Below are positions 26,915 through 36,603 of a stretch of 64,000 nucleotides of DNA, in pieces. The notes beneath the pieces are model-generated. The model was not told the DNA's origin. It saw nothing but the letters and a program-made list of their open reading frames with translations, and did no database searches. Numbering within the stretch: the first letter of the stretch is position 1; the number at the start of each line of letters is the position of its first letter. The stretch is from Thiopseudomonas denitrificans. GTDB taxonomy: Bacteria > Pseudomonadota > Gammaproteobacteria > Pseudomonadales > Pseudomonadaceae. The position numbers and the translations under genes are program-made. The stretch lies in assembly GCF_002866065.1 (NCBI RefSeq), contig NZ_LNJZ01000007.1, positions 102,388 through 166,387 on the forward strand, read 5' to 3'.

Positions 26915-27688
26915 TCAGCTGCGCACCAGCCCCCGCATCAGCAGCAGCGTTTCGCTGGTCATGCGCTCAAAGTGGGCCAGTATGTCGGCGGTGGAGATCC
27001 AGAAGATGATCATGCCCAGAATCAGGGTCATCGGAAAACCGATGGTAAAAATATTCAGCTGTGGTGCGGCCCGGGTCATCACGCCAAAGGCGATATTGAT
27101 CACCAGCAAGGCGCTGATCGCCGGCAATGCCAGCAACAGCGCGGCGCCGATCACCCAGCTCAGGCGGCCGGCCAGCAGGGCAAAGTTGTCCAGTGGCAGA
27201 CCGCTACCCACCGGCAAGGTGACAAAACTTTCGGCCAGCACTTCAAACACCACCAGATGCCCGTTCATGGCCAGAAACAGCAGAGTAACCAGCATCAGCA
27301 AAAACTGGCCCAGCACCGGTACCGAAACGCCGGTGGCCGGGTCCATCATCGATGCGAAGCCAAGCCCCATCTGCATCGAAACCAGCTGACCGGTAAAGAC
27401 GAAGACATGAAACAGCAGCTGCAGGGAAAAACCCAGCAACGCCCCGATCAGGATCTGTTCGCCAATCAGCAAAACCACCTGCAGGCTGAGCGCTTCCACA
27501 GCCGGCATATCGGGCAACACCGGAGCCAGTGCCACTGTGATCGCCAGCGCCATGTACAGGCGCACCCGTGCCGGAACCATCTGGGTGCCGATTACCGGCA
27601 TGACCATCAGCACACTGGCAATACGAAACAGCGGCAGCAAAAAACTGCTGATCCAGCCGCCTATTTCCGCACTGCCCAATTCGATCAT
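26915..27688 (-). CDS. fliR: Flagellar export apparatus protein FliR
   Basis: A 257-residue polytopic membrane protein (about six helices), a component of the FliPQR export gate. Characteristic stretches are RIASVLMVMPVIGTQMVPARVRLYMALAITVALAP and LAMNGHLVVFEVLAESF. It follows fliQ by about 10 bases and precedes flhB, the usual order. Confidence 0.96.
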   Translation of the reverse strand: MIELGSAEIGGWISSFLLPLFRIASVLMVMPVIGTQMVPARVRLYMALAITVALAPVLPDMPAVEALSLQVVLLIGEQILIGALLGFSLQLLFHVFVFTGQLVSMQMGLGFASMMDPATGVSVPVLGQFLLMLVTLLFLAMNGHLVVFEVLAESFVTLPVGSGLPLDNFALLAGRLSWVIGAALLLALPAISALLVINIAFGVMTRAAPQLNIFTIGFPMTLILGMIIFWISTADILAHFERMTSETLLLMRGLVRS

Positions 27689-27697
27689 TACTGCGCC

Positions 27698-27967
27698 CTA
27701 GCCGATCAGGTAAGGAATGTTTTCCATGATTTTCTGGGTGAAATCCAGCCAGCGCCCCACCAGCCAGGGCCCCATCACCATTAATGTGGCAAAGCTGACC
27801 AGCAAGCGCGGCAAGAAGCTCAGGGTCTGTTCGTTGATTTGCGTCGCTGCCTGGAACATGGCGACAAACAGGCCAATGATCAGGCTTGGCGTGATGATCA
27901 CCGCCACCGCCATGGCCATCAGCCAGAGGCCTTCTCGAAACAGGTCTACCGCAATTTCGGGTGTCAT
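27698..27967 (-). CDS. fliQ: Flagellar export apparatus protein FliQ
   Basis: An 89-residue protein with two transmembrane helices, the small FliPQR gate subunit. MTPEIAVDLFREGLWLMAMAVA and PSLIIGLFVAMFQAATQINEQTLSFLPRL are diagnostic. The ATG at 27967 gives the standard length; the frame to 27994 overlaps fliP's stop region. It is 13 bases downstream of the fliP stop. Confidence 0.97.
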   Translation of the reverse strand: MTPEIAVDLFREGLWLMAMAVAVIITPSLIIGLFVAMFQAATQINEQTLSFLPRLLVSFATLMVMGPWLVGRWLDFTQKIMENIPYLIG

Positions 27968-27980
27968 GTCTTCGGTCTCC

Positions 27981-28742
27981 CTAGAGCGTGCCAAAGCTGT
28001 TGGCCAGCGTACCTATTATCAGCGTCCAGCCATCGACCAGCACAAACAGCATGATCTTGAACGGCAACGAAATGATCAGCGGCGACAACATCATCATGCC
28101 CATCGACATCAGGATACTGGCCACCACCACATCCACGATCAGGAACGGGATGAAAATCATGAAGCCGATCTGGAAGGCGGTTTTCAGCTCCGAGGTGACA
28201 AACGCCGGAATCAGGATGGTCAGTGGCGTGGCCTCGGCAGACTCGATATCGGTGCGTTTGGCAATGCGGATGAACAGCTCCAGATCGGTTTCCCGGGTTT
28301 GCGCCAGCATGAACGCCTTGATCGGAACTTCTGCCCGGTTCAGCGCCTCCTGTGCGCTGATCTGCTCGCTCATGTAAGGTTGCAGCGCCTCGTCATTGAT
28401 GCGCTCGAATACCGGCGCCATGACGAAAATGGTCAGGAACATCGCCAGCCCGAGCAGGATCTGGTTGGAAGGCGTCTGCTGCAGACCCAGTGCCTGGCGC
28501 AAAATGGAGAACACGATGATGATGCGGGTGAAACTGGTCATCAGCATGACAAAAGCCGGGATGAAACCCAGCGCAGTCATGATCAGCAGGATTTGCAGAC
28601 TGACCGAATACTCCTGCTGGCCCTGGGCATCAGTGCTCAGGGTGATGGCCGAGATCGCCAGCGGATTACCCTCGGCAGCCAAGCCCCAGGAACTGAATAG
28701 CAGCCCGCCCAGCAGGAAAACAGCATGTAACCAGCGTGTCAT
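27981..28742 (-). CDS. fliP: Flagellar export apparatus protein FliP
   Basis: A 253-residue membrane protein with a cleavable signal peptide (first 24 residues) and four helices. The FliP signatures are [49 protein letters not shown] and [23 protein letters not shown]. It overlaps fliO by one base (28742), implying coupled translation. Confidence 0.97.
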   Translation of the reverse strand: MTRWLHAVFLLGGLLFSSWGLAAEGNPLAISAITLSTDAQGQQEYSVSLQILLIMTALGFIPAFVMLMTSFTRIIIVFSILRQALGLQQTPSNQILLGLAMFLTIFVMAPVFERINDEALQPYMSEQISAQEALNRAEVPIKAFMLAQTRETDLELFIRIAKRTDIESAEATPLTILIPAFVTSELKTAFQIGFMIFIPFLIVDVVVASILMSMGMMMLSPLIISLPFKIMLFVLVDGWTLIIGTLANSFGTL

Positions 28743-29242
28743 CAGGTTTCCTTGTCTTTGTCTGGCCCGCCCTGATGCAATGCCTGCTTCAGACGCCGGG
28801 CAAATTCGCCAACGGTTTGCGTGTCCTGAATGGCCGCCTCAACCGGTTCCTGCAACACATGCAAGGTTTCAATGCTGCCTGGGGTAAGCCCGAGCAACAC
28901 TTGCTCCTTGCCGACCTGCACCAGCAACAGGCGCTCCCGCGGGCCGAGCGAACGGGTTGCCACCAGCTGGATGGTATCGCTGCCGTGACCACCGGGCAGC
29001 CGCTGCTGCACCCTGCGGGTCAGCCAGGCCAATAGAAAAATCAGCCCGATAACCAGCAACAAACCAAGCAACAACTGCAGCATCTGGCTGCCCATGTCTG
29101 CCGTGCCGGTTGTACGGCCCAGCACCACGGCCGGCTCGCGCAAGCCCTTGGCAGTGCTGCCAGCCTGCTCCGCCCACGCCTGCGGCCAGCATGCCAACAT
29201 GCCGGACAGAACGGTCGTGTACTGCAGCAGACGATATTTCAT
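28742..29242 (-). CDS. fliO: Flagellar biosynthesis protein FliO
   Basis: A 166-residue protein with a signal-like N-terminus, one transmembrane segment (about 53-72) and a small cytoplasmic domain ([27 protein letters not shown] type), followed by a charged tail. FliO assists FliP assembly. The family diverges quickly, so the call rests on position between fliN and fliP and the conserved [12 protein letters not shown] motif. Confidence 0.92.
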   Translation of the reverse strand: MKYRLLQYTTVLSGMLACWPQAWAEQAGSTAKGLREPAVVLGRTTGTADMGSQMLQLLLGLLLVIGLIFLLAWLTRRVQQRLPGGHGSDTIQLVATRSLGPRERLLLVQVGKEQVLLGLTPGSIETLHVLQEPVEAAIQDTQTVGEFARRLKQALHQGGPDKDKET

Positions 29243-29254
29243 GCCGGCCTCGAC

Positions 29255-29713
29255 TCAACGCAAACGCTTGATGCGTTCGCTGGGGCTGATGACATCCGTC
29301 AGGCGGATACCGAACTTCTCGTTCACCACCACCACTTCGCCATGGGCGATCAGGGTACCGTTGACCAGTACATCCAGCGGCTCCCCGGCCAGGCGGTCCA
29401 GCTCGACCACCGATCCCTGGTTCAGCTGCAACAGGTTGCGAATGGTGATGTCGGTACTGCCGACTTCCATGGAAATGGCTACCGGGATATCCAGAATCAC
29501 ATCCAGATTGGGGCCATCCATGCTGACCGGTGCTTCGGCGTCTTCAGGCCCTTGGCCGAATTCCTGCATTGGTGCGGCAGCCGGCGCGGAAGCCTGGGCC
29601 AGCATGGCATCGATATCATCCTGGCTGGAATCTCCCGCCTCGGCCAGCGCGGCAGCCCATTCGTCAGCCAGCGCCTGTTCTTCGCTGGTTACTTCGTCAT
29701 GTTCGTCTGTCAT
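29255..29713 (-). CDS. fliN: Flagellar motor switch protein FliN
   Basis: A 152-residue C-ring protein. The C-terminal SpoA domain reads LDVILDIPVAISMEVGSTDITIRNLLQLNQGSVVELDRLAGEPLDVLVNGTLIAHGEVVVVNEKFGIRLTDV. The N-terminal half is an acidic, alanine-rich extension. The ATG at 29713 is preferred over a TTG two codons upstream. FliN is contiguous with fliM (20-base gap). Confidence 0.96.
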   Translation of the reverse strand: MTDEHDEVTSEEQALADEWAAALAEAGDSSQDDIDAMLAQASAPAAAPMQEFGQGPEDAEAPVSMDGPNLDVILDIPVAISMEVGSTDITIRNLLQLNQGSVVELDRLAGEPLDVLVNGTLIAHGEVVVVNEKFGIRLTDVISPSERIKRLR

Positions 29714-29733
29714 TCTCAACCTGCCTGTTCAAT

Positions 29734-30705
29734 TCAGCGTGACCGTTCTACCGGTCCAAGTACCTGCAAAGCCAGATTGCCCTTGTGGGAACCCAGCTGC
29801 ACCTTGAATGTAGGAACGCCATTGGCACGCAACAGCATGCGTTCAGGCATTTCCACGGGAATCACATCACCCGGCTGCATGGCCAGGATATCGCGCAGAC
29901 GCAACTCGCTGCGCACCACGGTGGAACGGATGGGAACGCGCACGTCCAGTATGTCTTCACGGATCGACTTGCTCCAGCGCTCGTCGTGGCCATCCAGATC
30001 GGACTGGAAGCCCGCATCAAGCATTTCACGAATCGGCTCGATCATCGAATACGGAAAGGTGATCTGGATCTCGCCGCCGCCGCCATCCAGTTCGACATGG
30101 AAACTGGAAACCACCACCACCTCGCTCGGGTTGACGATGTTGGCCAGCGCCGGGTTGACCTCGGAGTTCATGTACTCGAAATCCACATCCAGCACCGCAT
30201 GCCAGGCTTCCTTCAGGTCTACAAATGCCTGCTCCAGCACCATGCGCACCACCCGCAACTCGGTGGGCGTGAATTCTCGGCCCTCGATCTTGGCATGGCG
30301 GCCGTCACCACCAAAGAAGTTGTCCACCAGCTTGAACACCAGTCGCGAATCAAGCACGAACAGGCAGGTGCCGCGCAGCGGCTTCATTCGCACCAGGTTA
30401 AGGCTGGTCGGCACATACAGCGTATGAACATACTCGCCGAACTTCATTACCTGCACGCCGCCGACCGAAACATCCGCCGTGCGGCGCAACAGGTTGAACA
30501 TGCTGATGCGGGTGTAGCGGGCAAAGCGCTCGTTGATCATTTCCAGCGTCGGCATGCGCCCACGGACAATCCGGTCCTGGCTGGTCAGATCATAGCTCTT
30601 GATGCCACCAACGCCGGTGTCCTCTTCCGTTTCCACCAGTCCGTCATCAACGCCGTGCAGCAGCGCATCGATTTCATCCTGTGACAACAGGTCCTGAACG
30701 GCCAT
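29734..30705 (-). CDS. fliM: Flagellar motor switch protein FliM
   Basis: A 323-residue C-ring protein that binds phosphorylated CheY. The N-terminus LLSQDEIDALLHGV is the CheY-binding EIDALL motif; the middle domain runs from about residue 50 and the C-terminal SpoA domain from about 235. The C-terminus ends HKGNLALQV. It follows fliL by 18 bases. Confidence 0.97.
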   Translation of the reverse strand: MAVQDLLSQDEIDALLHGVDDGLVETEEDTGVGGIKSYDLTSQDRIVRGRMPTLEMINERFARYTRISMFNLLRRTADVSVGGVQVMKFGEYVHTLYVPTSLNLVRMKPLRGTCLFVLDSRLVFKLVDNFFGGDGRHAKIEGREFTPTELRVVRMVLEQAFVDLKEAWHAVLDVDFEYMNSEVNPALANIVNPSEVVVVSSFHVELDGGGGEIQITFPYSMIEPIREMLDAGFQSDLDGHDERWSKSIREDILDVRVPIRSTVVRSELRLRDILAMQPGDVIPVEMPERMLLRANGVPTFKVQLGSHKGNLALQVLGPVERSR

Positions 30706-30723
30706 AATTGCCTCCGCCTCTGC

Positions 30724-31236
30724 TTACTGCATGACAAAATTGGTAAATAGAACCTGCTCCACCACCGGAGCCCCGACTTCCCGCATCGCCAACGCCTGGA
30801 CGGTGGCCGTTACCTTCTGTTTGAGCATGTCCAGCCCCAGCGGGGTATTGAGCTCGGCGAAATCCTGGCTGGAAAACAGCATCACCAACTGGTTGCGCAG
30901 CGCCGGCATGTGCACTTTCAGCATCGCCAGCTGCTCCGGGTTGCGCGCCATCAGCGCCAGGCTCACCTGCATGTAGCGGGTGCGTCCGTCGGCATGAAAA
31001 TTGACGACAAACGGCGGCATCAGGTCTTCATAAAGTGCCGGCAGCCTTGGTGCGGCAGCCGGCTGGACAGCCGTCTCCTCCTGTACCGGGCGGTTCTTGC
31101 CAAGAAAGAACCAGGTCCCGGCGGCAGACAGCCCGATTGCCAGCAGCAACGCTACAGCAACGATAACAATCAGTTTCAGCCTGTTTTTCTTGGCTGGTGC
31201 CGCCTGATCTGCGGCTGCCCCGGACGCTTTGGCCAT
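30724..31236 (-). CDS. fliL: Flagellar basal body protein FliL
   Basis: A 170-residue protein with a cytoplasmic N-terminus, one transmembrane helix (about 22-45) and a periplasmic domain (LMPPFVVNFHADGRTRYMQVSLAL). It surrounds the stator and increases torque. It lies between fliK and fliM; the 86-base gap to fliK contains an inverted repeat, GCGGGCAAATCCGC at 31305-31318. Confidence 0.95.
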   Translation of the reverse strand: MAKASGAAADQAAPAKKNRLKLIVIVAVALLLAIGLSAAGTWFFLGKNRPVQEETAVQPAAAPRLPALYEDLMPPFVVNFHADGRTRYMQVSLALMARNPEQLAMLKVHMPALRNQLVMLFSSQDFAELNTPLGLDMLKQKVTATVQALAMREVGAPVVEQVLFTNFVMQ

Positions 31237-31322
31237 ATCTTTGTTCCGTTATGCTCAATTCAGGAGGCTAGTGTACCCAAACACCAGCCTTTAACCATAA
31301 ACCGCGGGCAAATCCGCTCGCG

Positions 31323-32642
31323 CTAAACATAATAGCTGACCAGCCCGGCATGGCCCTGCTCTTGTTGTTCCAGCTCACTGACCGCTACCAGCTCTTCTTC
31401 ACCCGCTTCAGCACCATGGTCGGCAATCCGGCGGCTGCTCTCCTGCTGCTGATGCTGCTTTGACTGGTCCGCCACCTCGACATCCACATTATGCATGCCC
31501 TGCTGCTCGAGCATTTCCCGCAGGCGGTGCATCTGCCCGTCCAGCGAGTCACGCACTCCGGCATGAGCACTGTTGAACGTGATCTGCGTATGTTCCTGTC
31601 CGACCTGGACACGGATATCAAGGCGACCCAATTCGGCAGGGTTCAGCTTGATTTCCGCCGACTTCAGATTCTGTGATGACATCCACATCACCTTGTCGGT
31701 CAGTTCCTTGCTCCAGCCCGGTTGCTGCATGTTCAGGGGCTGGCCCTGCAGCTGGCGCGCCGCCTGCGCCGACTGGACCGCTTCACTGCGCATCAGCGTA
31801 TCAGTACGGGTCTCACCCGCAGAAACACCACGCTCGGCGGCCTGAATCGTCGTGGCTCCAGTCTCCAGTCGCTCAGCTCTTGCCGCTGTACCGGCCAGTA
31901 ACTGGCTGCCCGGCGACAATCCTTCCTCAAGCAAATCGGCAACAAGCTCTACCGCCTCCGTTTCGGCTCCGGTTTTCGTGGCAACTGCAGAAAGGTTGCC
32001 CCCTTCAGCAGCTCCCGCCCCCTGACGCAGAGTGCCCGCGTCAACTGACTGGGTAGTCGCCTCCTGTATCGTGCGGGCCTGTTGCGTCACCGCCAGCAGA
32101 CTGCCTGCGGCCATGATACCCTCTGTAGCCTCCCCCACATCCTGCTTGAACACGGAGACTTCCTCACCCGACTGTTCTTGCGCCAGCAAAATTTGCTCCA
32201 GCAAGGGATCAAGCAAACCCGGCACCGCAAGAAAACCGTCATTATCTTCATCCACACCGGGAGCGGGGTCTGCTTCTTTGCCATCCCCGGTGGCGCCCCC
32301 GTCATCCTTTTGACGCAACCCCTCTTTGTCCCCAGGCTCGCCGGACACGGATACGGAAGCTTTTTCGCGCGAATCGCTTGCCGGCTCACGCACCGGCTCA
32401 GACTCATCACGGCGGTTTTCCGCACGCCGCTGTTCTGGCTGCCGGACGCTTTCGTCCCTGCTGCGCACCGGCGGAGCCGGCCTGACATCAGCGGCCTGGC
32501 GCTGTTGTACCAGAATACGGGTAAAGTCCTGGCCACCGGCTGGCGGACGTGAAATGGCGCTCGCACCGGTATCAGGCACGGCGGATCGTCCAGCGCCTTG
32601 CGTGGTTGCAGGCTGCAATAAGAAATCGGCCATCATGGTCAT
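31323..32642 (-). CDS. fliK: Flagellar hook-length control protein FliK
   Basis: A 439-residue, mostly low-complexity, secreted ruler protein. Only the C-terminal domain is conserved: MWMSSQNLKSAEIKLNPAELGRLDIRVQVGQEHTQITFNSAHAGVRDSLDGQMHRLREMLEQQG, which contacts FlhB to switch export specificity. The rest is rich in Arg, Gln, Glu and Ala. The ATG at 32642 is preceded by AGGAGG seven bases away. It opens the fliKLMNOPQR-flhB operon. Confidence 0.93.
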   Translation of the reverse strand: MTMMADFLLQPATTQGAGRSAVPDTGASAISRPPAGGQDFTRILVQQRQAADVRPAPPVRSRDESVRQPEQRRAENRRDESEPVREPASDSREKASVSVSGEPGDKEGLRQKDDGGATGDGKEADPAPGVDEDNDGFLAVPGLLDPLLEQILLAQEQSGEEVSVFKQDVGEATEGIMAAGSLLAVTQQARTIQEATTQSVDAGTLRQGAGAAEGGNLSAVATKTGAETEAVELVADLLEEGLSPGSQLLAGTAARAERLETGATTIQAAERGVSAGETRTDTLMRSEAVQSAQAARQLQGQPLNMQQPGWSKELTDKVMWMSSQNLKSAEIKLNPAELGRLDIRVQVGQEHTQITFNSAHAGVRDSLDGQMHRLREMLEQQGMHNVDVEVADQSKQHQQQESSRRIADHGAEAGEEELVAVSELEQQEQGHAGLVSYYV

Positions 32643-32676
32643 GATTTTTCCTCCTCTGACGGGTCAGGAACCATCA

Positions 32677-32692
32677 AGCAATTTCCAGGCCA
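32677..32692 (-). promoter_or_regulatory. Sigma-54 (-24/-12) promoter of fliK operon
   Basis: On the minus strand TGGCCTGGAAATTGCT has GG and GC dinucleotides exactly 10 bases apart, matching TGGCAC-N5-TTGCA. It lies about 35 bases upstream of the fliK start, a suitable distance, and just beyond the ttcA stop. Confidence 0.6.
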
Positions 32693-32697
32693 GGCAC

Positions 32698-33522
32698 TCA
32701 GATATTCATTGCATCAATGAAACGCGGAACCGCCTGCTCATCGATTTTCAGGCTGGTGAAATCGAACAGGCTGCGGTCGGCCAGCTGCGAGGGAATGACA
32801 TTTTGCAGGGCGCGAAACATGACCTCGGTACGGCCGGGTGTTTTCTGCTCCCACTCCTGCAACATGGCCTTGACCACCTGACGCTGCAGATTCTCCTGTG
32901 AGCCGCACAGGTTGCACGGAATGATCGGGAACTCCTTTAGCCCGGCGTACTCGGCGATATCGCTTTCCTTGCAATAGGCCAGCGGACGAATCACCACGTT
33001 ACGGCCGTCATCCGACAGCAGTTTGGGCGGCATGGCTTTCAGGGTGCCGCCGTAGAACAGGTTAAGGAAAAAGGTTTCCAGAATGTCGTCACGGTGATGA
33101 CCAAGCGCCATCTTGGTCGCACCAATTTCGTCAGCAAAGGTATACAGGGTACCCCGGCGCAGGCGCGAGCACAGCGAACAGGTGGTCTTGCCCTCGGGGA
33201 TCTTCTCTTTCACCACCGAGTAGGTATCTTTCTCTATGATGTGATAATCCACACCCAGCTCGCTCAAGTAACCCGGCAGCACATCTTCGGGAAAGCCGGG
33301 TTGTTTCTGGTCCAGGTTGACGGCCACCAGCTCGAATTTGACCGGCGCAACTTTTTGCAGATAGAGCAGGATGTCCAGCATCGCATAGCTGTCCTTGCCG
33401 CCGGACAGACAGACCATGACCTTGTCTCCGTCCTCGATCATGTTGAAATCGCCGACGGCCTCACCGGCCAGGCGGCGCAAGCGCTTTTGCAATTTGTTGT
33501 GTTTGACGGACAGGCTGCTCAT
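32698..33522 (-). CDS. ttcA: tRNA 2-thiocytidine synthetase TtcA
   Basis: A 274-residue PP-loop enzyme making 2-thiocytidine at position 32 of tRNA. The PP-loop is [12 protein letters not shown], and the Fe-S/Cys motifs are CSLCSR and CNLCGS. The ATG at 33522 gives the family N-terminus; in-frame GTG codons at 33528 and 33534 are alternatives. The 5' end abuts that of the DnaJ-related gene on the other strand. Confidence 0.96.
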   Translation of the reverse strand: MSSLSVKHNKLQKRLRRLAGEAVGDFNMIEDGDKVMVCLSGGKDSYAMLDILLYLQKVAPVKFELVAVNLDQKQPGFPEDVLPGYLSELGVDYHIIEKDTYSVVKEKIPEGKTTCSLCSRLRRGTLYTFADEIGATKMALGHHRDDILETFFLNLFYGGTLKAMPPKLLSDDGRNVVIRPLAYCKESDIAEYAGLKEFPIIPCNLCGSQENLQRQVVKAMLQEWEQKTPGRTEVMFRALQNVIPSQLADRSLFDFTSLKIDEQAVPRFIDAMNI

Positions 33523-33640
33523 GACCACATTCACCCAGAATGAAAACCGCGCATTTTACCCTGATTTGCCCGATTGGCCAGTACCTGTCGCGGCTTTCTT
33601 GTCTCTGGACAAAGCACACGCCAGCTGTTTTGATGACGCC

Positions 33641-34225
33641 ATGAACCACCATGACAGCCTGCCCGGCTTTCTGCTGCAACAATTGCGTCTGCAACCAGAA
33701 GGACTGAGCGAATACCAATTGATCAACCTGCTGCGCCAACAGCAGTGGCCACTGTTTGCTGAAGCGGATCTGCGCGATCCGCTGAGCCTGTTTCGCACCC
33801 ACTTCACCCTGTTCAACGCCCTGTACCGGCTGGATGAGCAACTGGTGGCAGATCAGCTGCAGCTGGACATCAGCCCGCTCTGCATCCGTCTGTTGCCACG
33901 CAGTGCCAGCCAGCCCGAGCTGACCAGAACAGACCCGCTGCGCAGCTACTACCTGGACCTGCAGCAGCTGAACGAAACCGACCGGGAGCAGGTAGCCGCC
34001 ATGCTCGATGGCAGCTTCAGCCGTATCCATGAAAAGGACGAGCAAACTGCAGCACTGGCCTGCCTCGGTTTCGTTGGCGTCCAGCCGTTACCCACGACCG
34101 GCGAAATCAGGCAAGCCTATCGTCGGCTGGCCAGCCGGCACCACCCCGACCGGGGCGGTTGCAACCAGCGCCTGCAACAAATCAACCAGGCCATGGCACT
34201 GCTGAAAAGACATCAACTGGCCTGA
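33641..34225 (+). CDS. DnaJ-related protein with C-terminal J domain
   Basis: A 194-residue protein. The N-terminal DnaJ-related domain contains LLQQLRLQPEGLSEYQLINLL and runs to about residue 115. The C-terminal J domain is truncated but keeps the HPD motif: AYRRLASRHHPDRGG. It would recruit Hsp70 (DnaK) to unknown clients. I chose ATG 33641; a longer frame starts at ATG 33521, inside the start region of ttcA, which would leave no room for a promoter between the two genes. Confidence 0.8.
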   Translation: MNHHDSLPGFLLQQLRLQPEGLSEYQLINLLRQQQWPLFAEADLRDPLSLFRTHFTLFNALYRLDEQLVADQLQLDISPLCIRLLPRSASQPELTRTDPLRSYYLDLQQLNETDREQVAAMLDGSFSRIHEKDEQTAALACLGFVGVQPLPTTGEIRQAYRRLASRHHPDRGGCNQRLQQINQAMALLKRHQLA

Positions 34226-34262
34226 TGACAGTGCCAGCAGAGCACTCGATCACCCGGAACTC

Positions 34263-34285
34263 ATATCCACAAGAGCTGTGGATAA
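34263..34285. other. Inverted pair of DnaA-box-like 9-mers
   Basis: TGTGGATAA at 34277-34285 is a perfect DnaA box (TTATCCACA) on the minus strand; ATATCCACA at 34263-34271 is the same box with one mismatch, facing it. The pair can also form a hairpin TATCCACA-N5-TGTGGATA. It lies in the 271-base gap between the DnaJ-related gene and panE, which has no gene. Also in that gap, an inverted repeat CATGCGACAAATT / AATTTGCCGCATG (34438-34469) could act as a panE terminator, though it has no T-run. Confidence 0.45.
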
Positions 34286-34496
34286 CCATGTGCACAACCT
34301 GAAAGCAAAGCGGTCTGCGCTGCTACAGTCATGCCCTTCAGTCAAATTGACCGCTTTTTGACCAGCCAGACTTTAACCCATACCAATCAATGAGTTATGA
34401 AAGTCAATATTTGATGACGACGAGTTTTCATGCACAGCATGCGACAAATTGCAAATAATTTGCCGCATGTGTACAACCTTCGCATGTCAAGGCTTT

Positions 34497-35468
34497 TTAG
34501 CAAGGTTTTTCGTGACTAATGGCCAATTCAGAGCGGGCCTGGATGAATTCCAGTTGCTGCAACAGCATCGCCACTTTCGGCATGTCGCCACCTGCTGTGC
34601 GAGCCGCCTGCAAGGGCGCACGATAAATGGCCTGCAACTCCAGCGTTTTGCCACCGGTATAGTCACCGTGCATGCTCGGGTAATAGTTATCCATCTGCCT
34701 GGTGCTCTTGAGCATGGCAGGCATCAGTTTTTCCGGCAGCACGTAGCCACAGGTTGCAGCAGCATCCACCACTTCCTGCATCAGGTCGGTAATCAGGGCC
34801 AGACAGGACGGATTGTCCATCATGCTGCTGGTGTTGGCATCCAGCACTACCGACAAGCCGTTGTAGGGCACGTTCCAGACCAGCTTTTGCCAGCGTGCCA
34901 GCTCAGCATCTGTCACTTCAGATGGCACCTTCGCGGCTGCAAACAGTTCCGCCAGTTCTGCAGCCAGTGCCGCACCCTGCTCTGCACTGGCTGCGCCACT
35001 GTGATAACCGATATTGATGGCGCCACCGCCCTGATGCCAGATCTGGCCGGGAGCGGTACGCCGCACCTGTATGAAGCACAGGCCGGCAAACAATGACATC
35101 TGTGCCGGCACCAGTGCCCGCATCTGCTCCTCGTTGCCATAGCCGTTCTGCAGCAAGACAACCTTGACTGCAGGATTGGGCAAGCGGTTGAGCAGCCGCG
35201 CAACCTCGGCATTGCCTGTGGTCTTGGTGCTTACCAGTATCCAGTCGCAACCATCGAGTTCTTCCACCTGGCTGCATACCTGCACCTGATGCTGTATATC
35301 ACCAAGGCTTTCGCTGCGCAGGCTCATGCCATCACGGCGCAGCTCTTCCTGCCCGCTACGGACCAGAAAACGCACATCCAGTCCCGAGTTTTGCAGCATC
35401 AGGCCATAAAAACCGCCAATGCCGCCTGTTCCGATAACACCGATCCGGGGCTTGCTGGTATTTGTCAT
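34497..35468 (-). CDS. panE: 2-dehydropantoate 2-reductase
   Basis: A 323-residue NADPH-dependent ketopantoate reductase of coenzyme A biosynthesis. The N-terminal Rossmann motif RIGVIGTGGIGGFYG and the catalytic regions VSTKTTGN, LLQNGYGNEEQM and KLVWNVPYNGLSVVLDANTSSMM are present. The ATG at 35468 gives the family start. Some members of this family are paralogous reductases of other substrates, so the pantothenate role is inferred. It is 79 bases downstream of the gene at 35548. Confidence 0.87.
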   Translation of the reverse strand: MTNTSKPRIGVIGTGGIGGFYGLMLQNSGLDVRFLVRSGQEELRRDGMSLRSESLGDIQHQVQVCSQVEELDGCDWILVSTKTTGNAEVARLLNRLPNPAVKVVLLQNGYGNEEQMRALVPAQMSLFAGLCFIQVRRTAPGQIWHQGGGAINIGYHSGAASAEQGAALAAELAELFAAAKVPSEVTDAELARWQKLVWNVPYNGLSVVLDANTSSMMDNPSCLALITDLMQEVVDAAATCGYVLPEKLMPAMLKSTRQMDNYYPSMHGDYTGGKTLELQAIYRAPLQAARTAGGDMPKVAMLLQQLEFIQARSELAISHEKPC

Positions 35469-35547
35469 GCTGTCCTCCAGGGATATCTGTTGTTCACGCA
35501 CCAGAGGTGCAAAATCAGTAAAACTGTCTGAAAAGCGTACCGGTTGG

Positions 35548-36486
35548 TCAGAAGGCCGTCACCAGCTTCAGCATCACCTTGTCACCACCAAAACGGTTGC
35601 GTACCTTGCTCTCGTGGTTCCACTGACCGGAAACCATCATGCCGCTTTTGGTGGTATAGCTGACCGTAGGGCCGTAGGAGAACACCTGGCCCTTGCGTCC
35701 CTTGCTCCAGGCCGGCGAGCTGGCCAGCGTGCTGCCGTCCACCTTGTCGTTGGTGGTCTGCTTCAGGTAATACCCGGACACGCCAACACCCCACTGGCCA
35801 ATATGCTTGCCCAGCAGATAGTCCATATGGAATTCCTGACCGGACCTGTAATCCATCTTCGGCGCACCGGGTTCCGGACGGAAGTCCTTGTTCTTGGTCT
35901 TGATGTTGTACATGAACTTGCCTGAGGCTTCCCAACCATCATCATGCAGCCAGGTTACCGCCAACAGCGGCTCGAAGCTCCAGTAATTGGCACCGACACT
36001 GCGGCGTGCATCTTTGGAGTCATAGGCTCCGGTCGGCAGATTGATGTCCAGACCAAAGGCCCAGTGCAGATTGTCCCGGTGCCAGGCCAGGATCAGCGGG
36101 TTGATGGTGACGTCGCCCAGCGCGTTGCGCGACTTGGAAGCCCCGCCCAGGCGCAGATTCTGGTGAACCAGCGGCACGATCACGTGCCAGCCATAATCGG
36201 CACCAAAAATCTTCTTGTCAGTCATGTGGATGTAACGCTGGGCGGTAAACCATGCCCCCACCTTGGCACCGCTGACCTTCTTGCCACTGCCATCACGCAA
36301 TTTGCCGCCATAATGGCCGGTGTAGTTGATGAAGTAATTCCCCTTGGGCGGAACCGCTCCGGCCATCCAGGTTTCGGCGCCATTGGGGTACTGGTCGCCG
36401 CCCTCTTTGGCATACGCCATCCCGGTGGCAATCATGCTGATTGCCGCTACGCAGCCCAGCAATGGTTTGACGTGACGTTTAGTCAT
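35548..36486 (-). CDS. SphA/phenol-degradation MetA-like outer-membrane protein
   Basis: A 312-residue secreted protein with a signal peptide (MTKRHVKPLLGCVAAISMIATGMAYA). The mature part is rich in aromatic residues with alternating polar/hydrophobic strands (e.g. NYFINYTGHYGG, FSYGPTVSYTTKSGMMVSGQWNHE), as expected for a beta-barrel of the phenol MetA-pathway family. Such proteins are thought to transport hydrophobic substrates; SphA of Pseudomonas relates to sphingosine. The ligand here is unknown. AGGAG precedes the ATG by six bases. Confidence 0.75.
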   Translation of the reverse strand: MTKRHVKPLLGCVAAISMIATGMAYAKEGGDQYPNGAETWMAGAVPPKGNYFINYTGHYGGKLRDGSGKKVSGAKVGAWFTAQRYIHMTDKKIFGADYGWHVIVPLVHQNLRLGGASKSRNALGDVTINPLILAWHRDNLHWAFGLDINLPTGAYDSKDARRSVGANYWSFEPLLAVTWLHDDGWEASGKFMYNIKTKNKDFRPEPGAPKMDYRSGQEFHMDYLLGKHIGQWGVGVSGYYLKQTTNDKVDGSTLASSPAWSKGRKGQVFSYGPTVSYTTKSGMMVSGQWNHESKVRNRFGGDKVMLKLVTAF

Positions 36487-36603
36487 TTCCTACTCCTGTA
36501 TATTTTTTTGTTTTTATCCTACAGCTGCAAGCAGCTACCAGGCAGAGGCCCTGACAGTGGCTGAGTTGCTCAACGCACAGAGCAGCCCCCTGTCTAATGA
36601 AAA

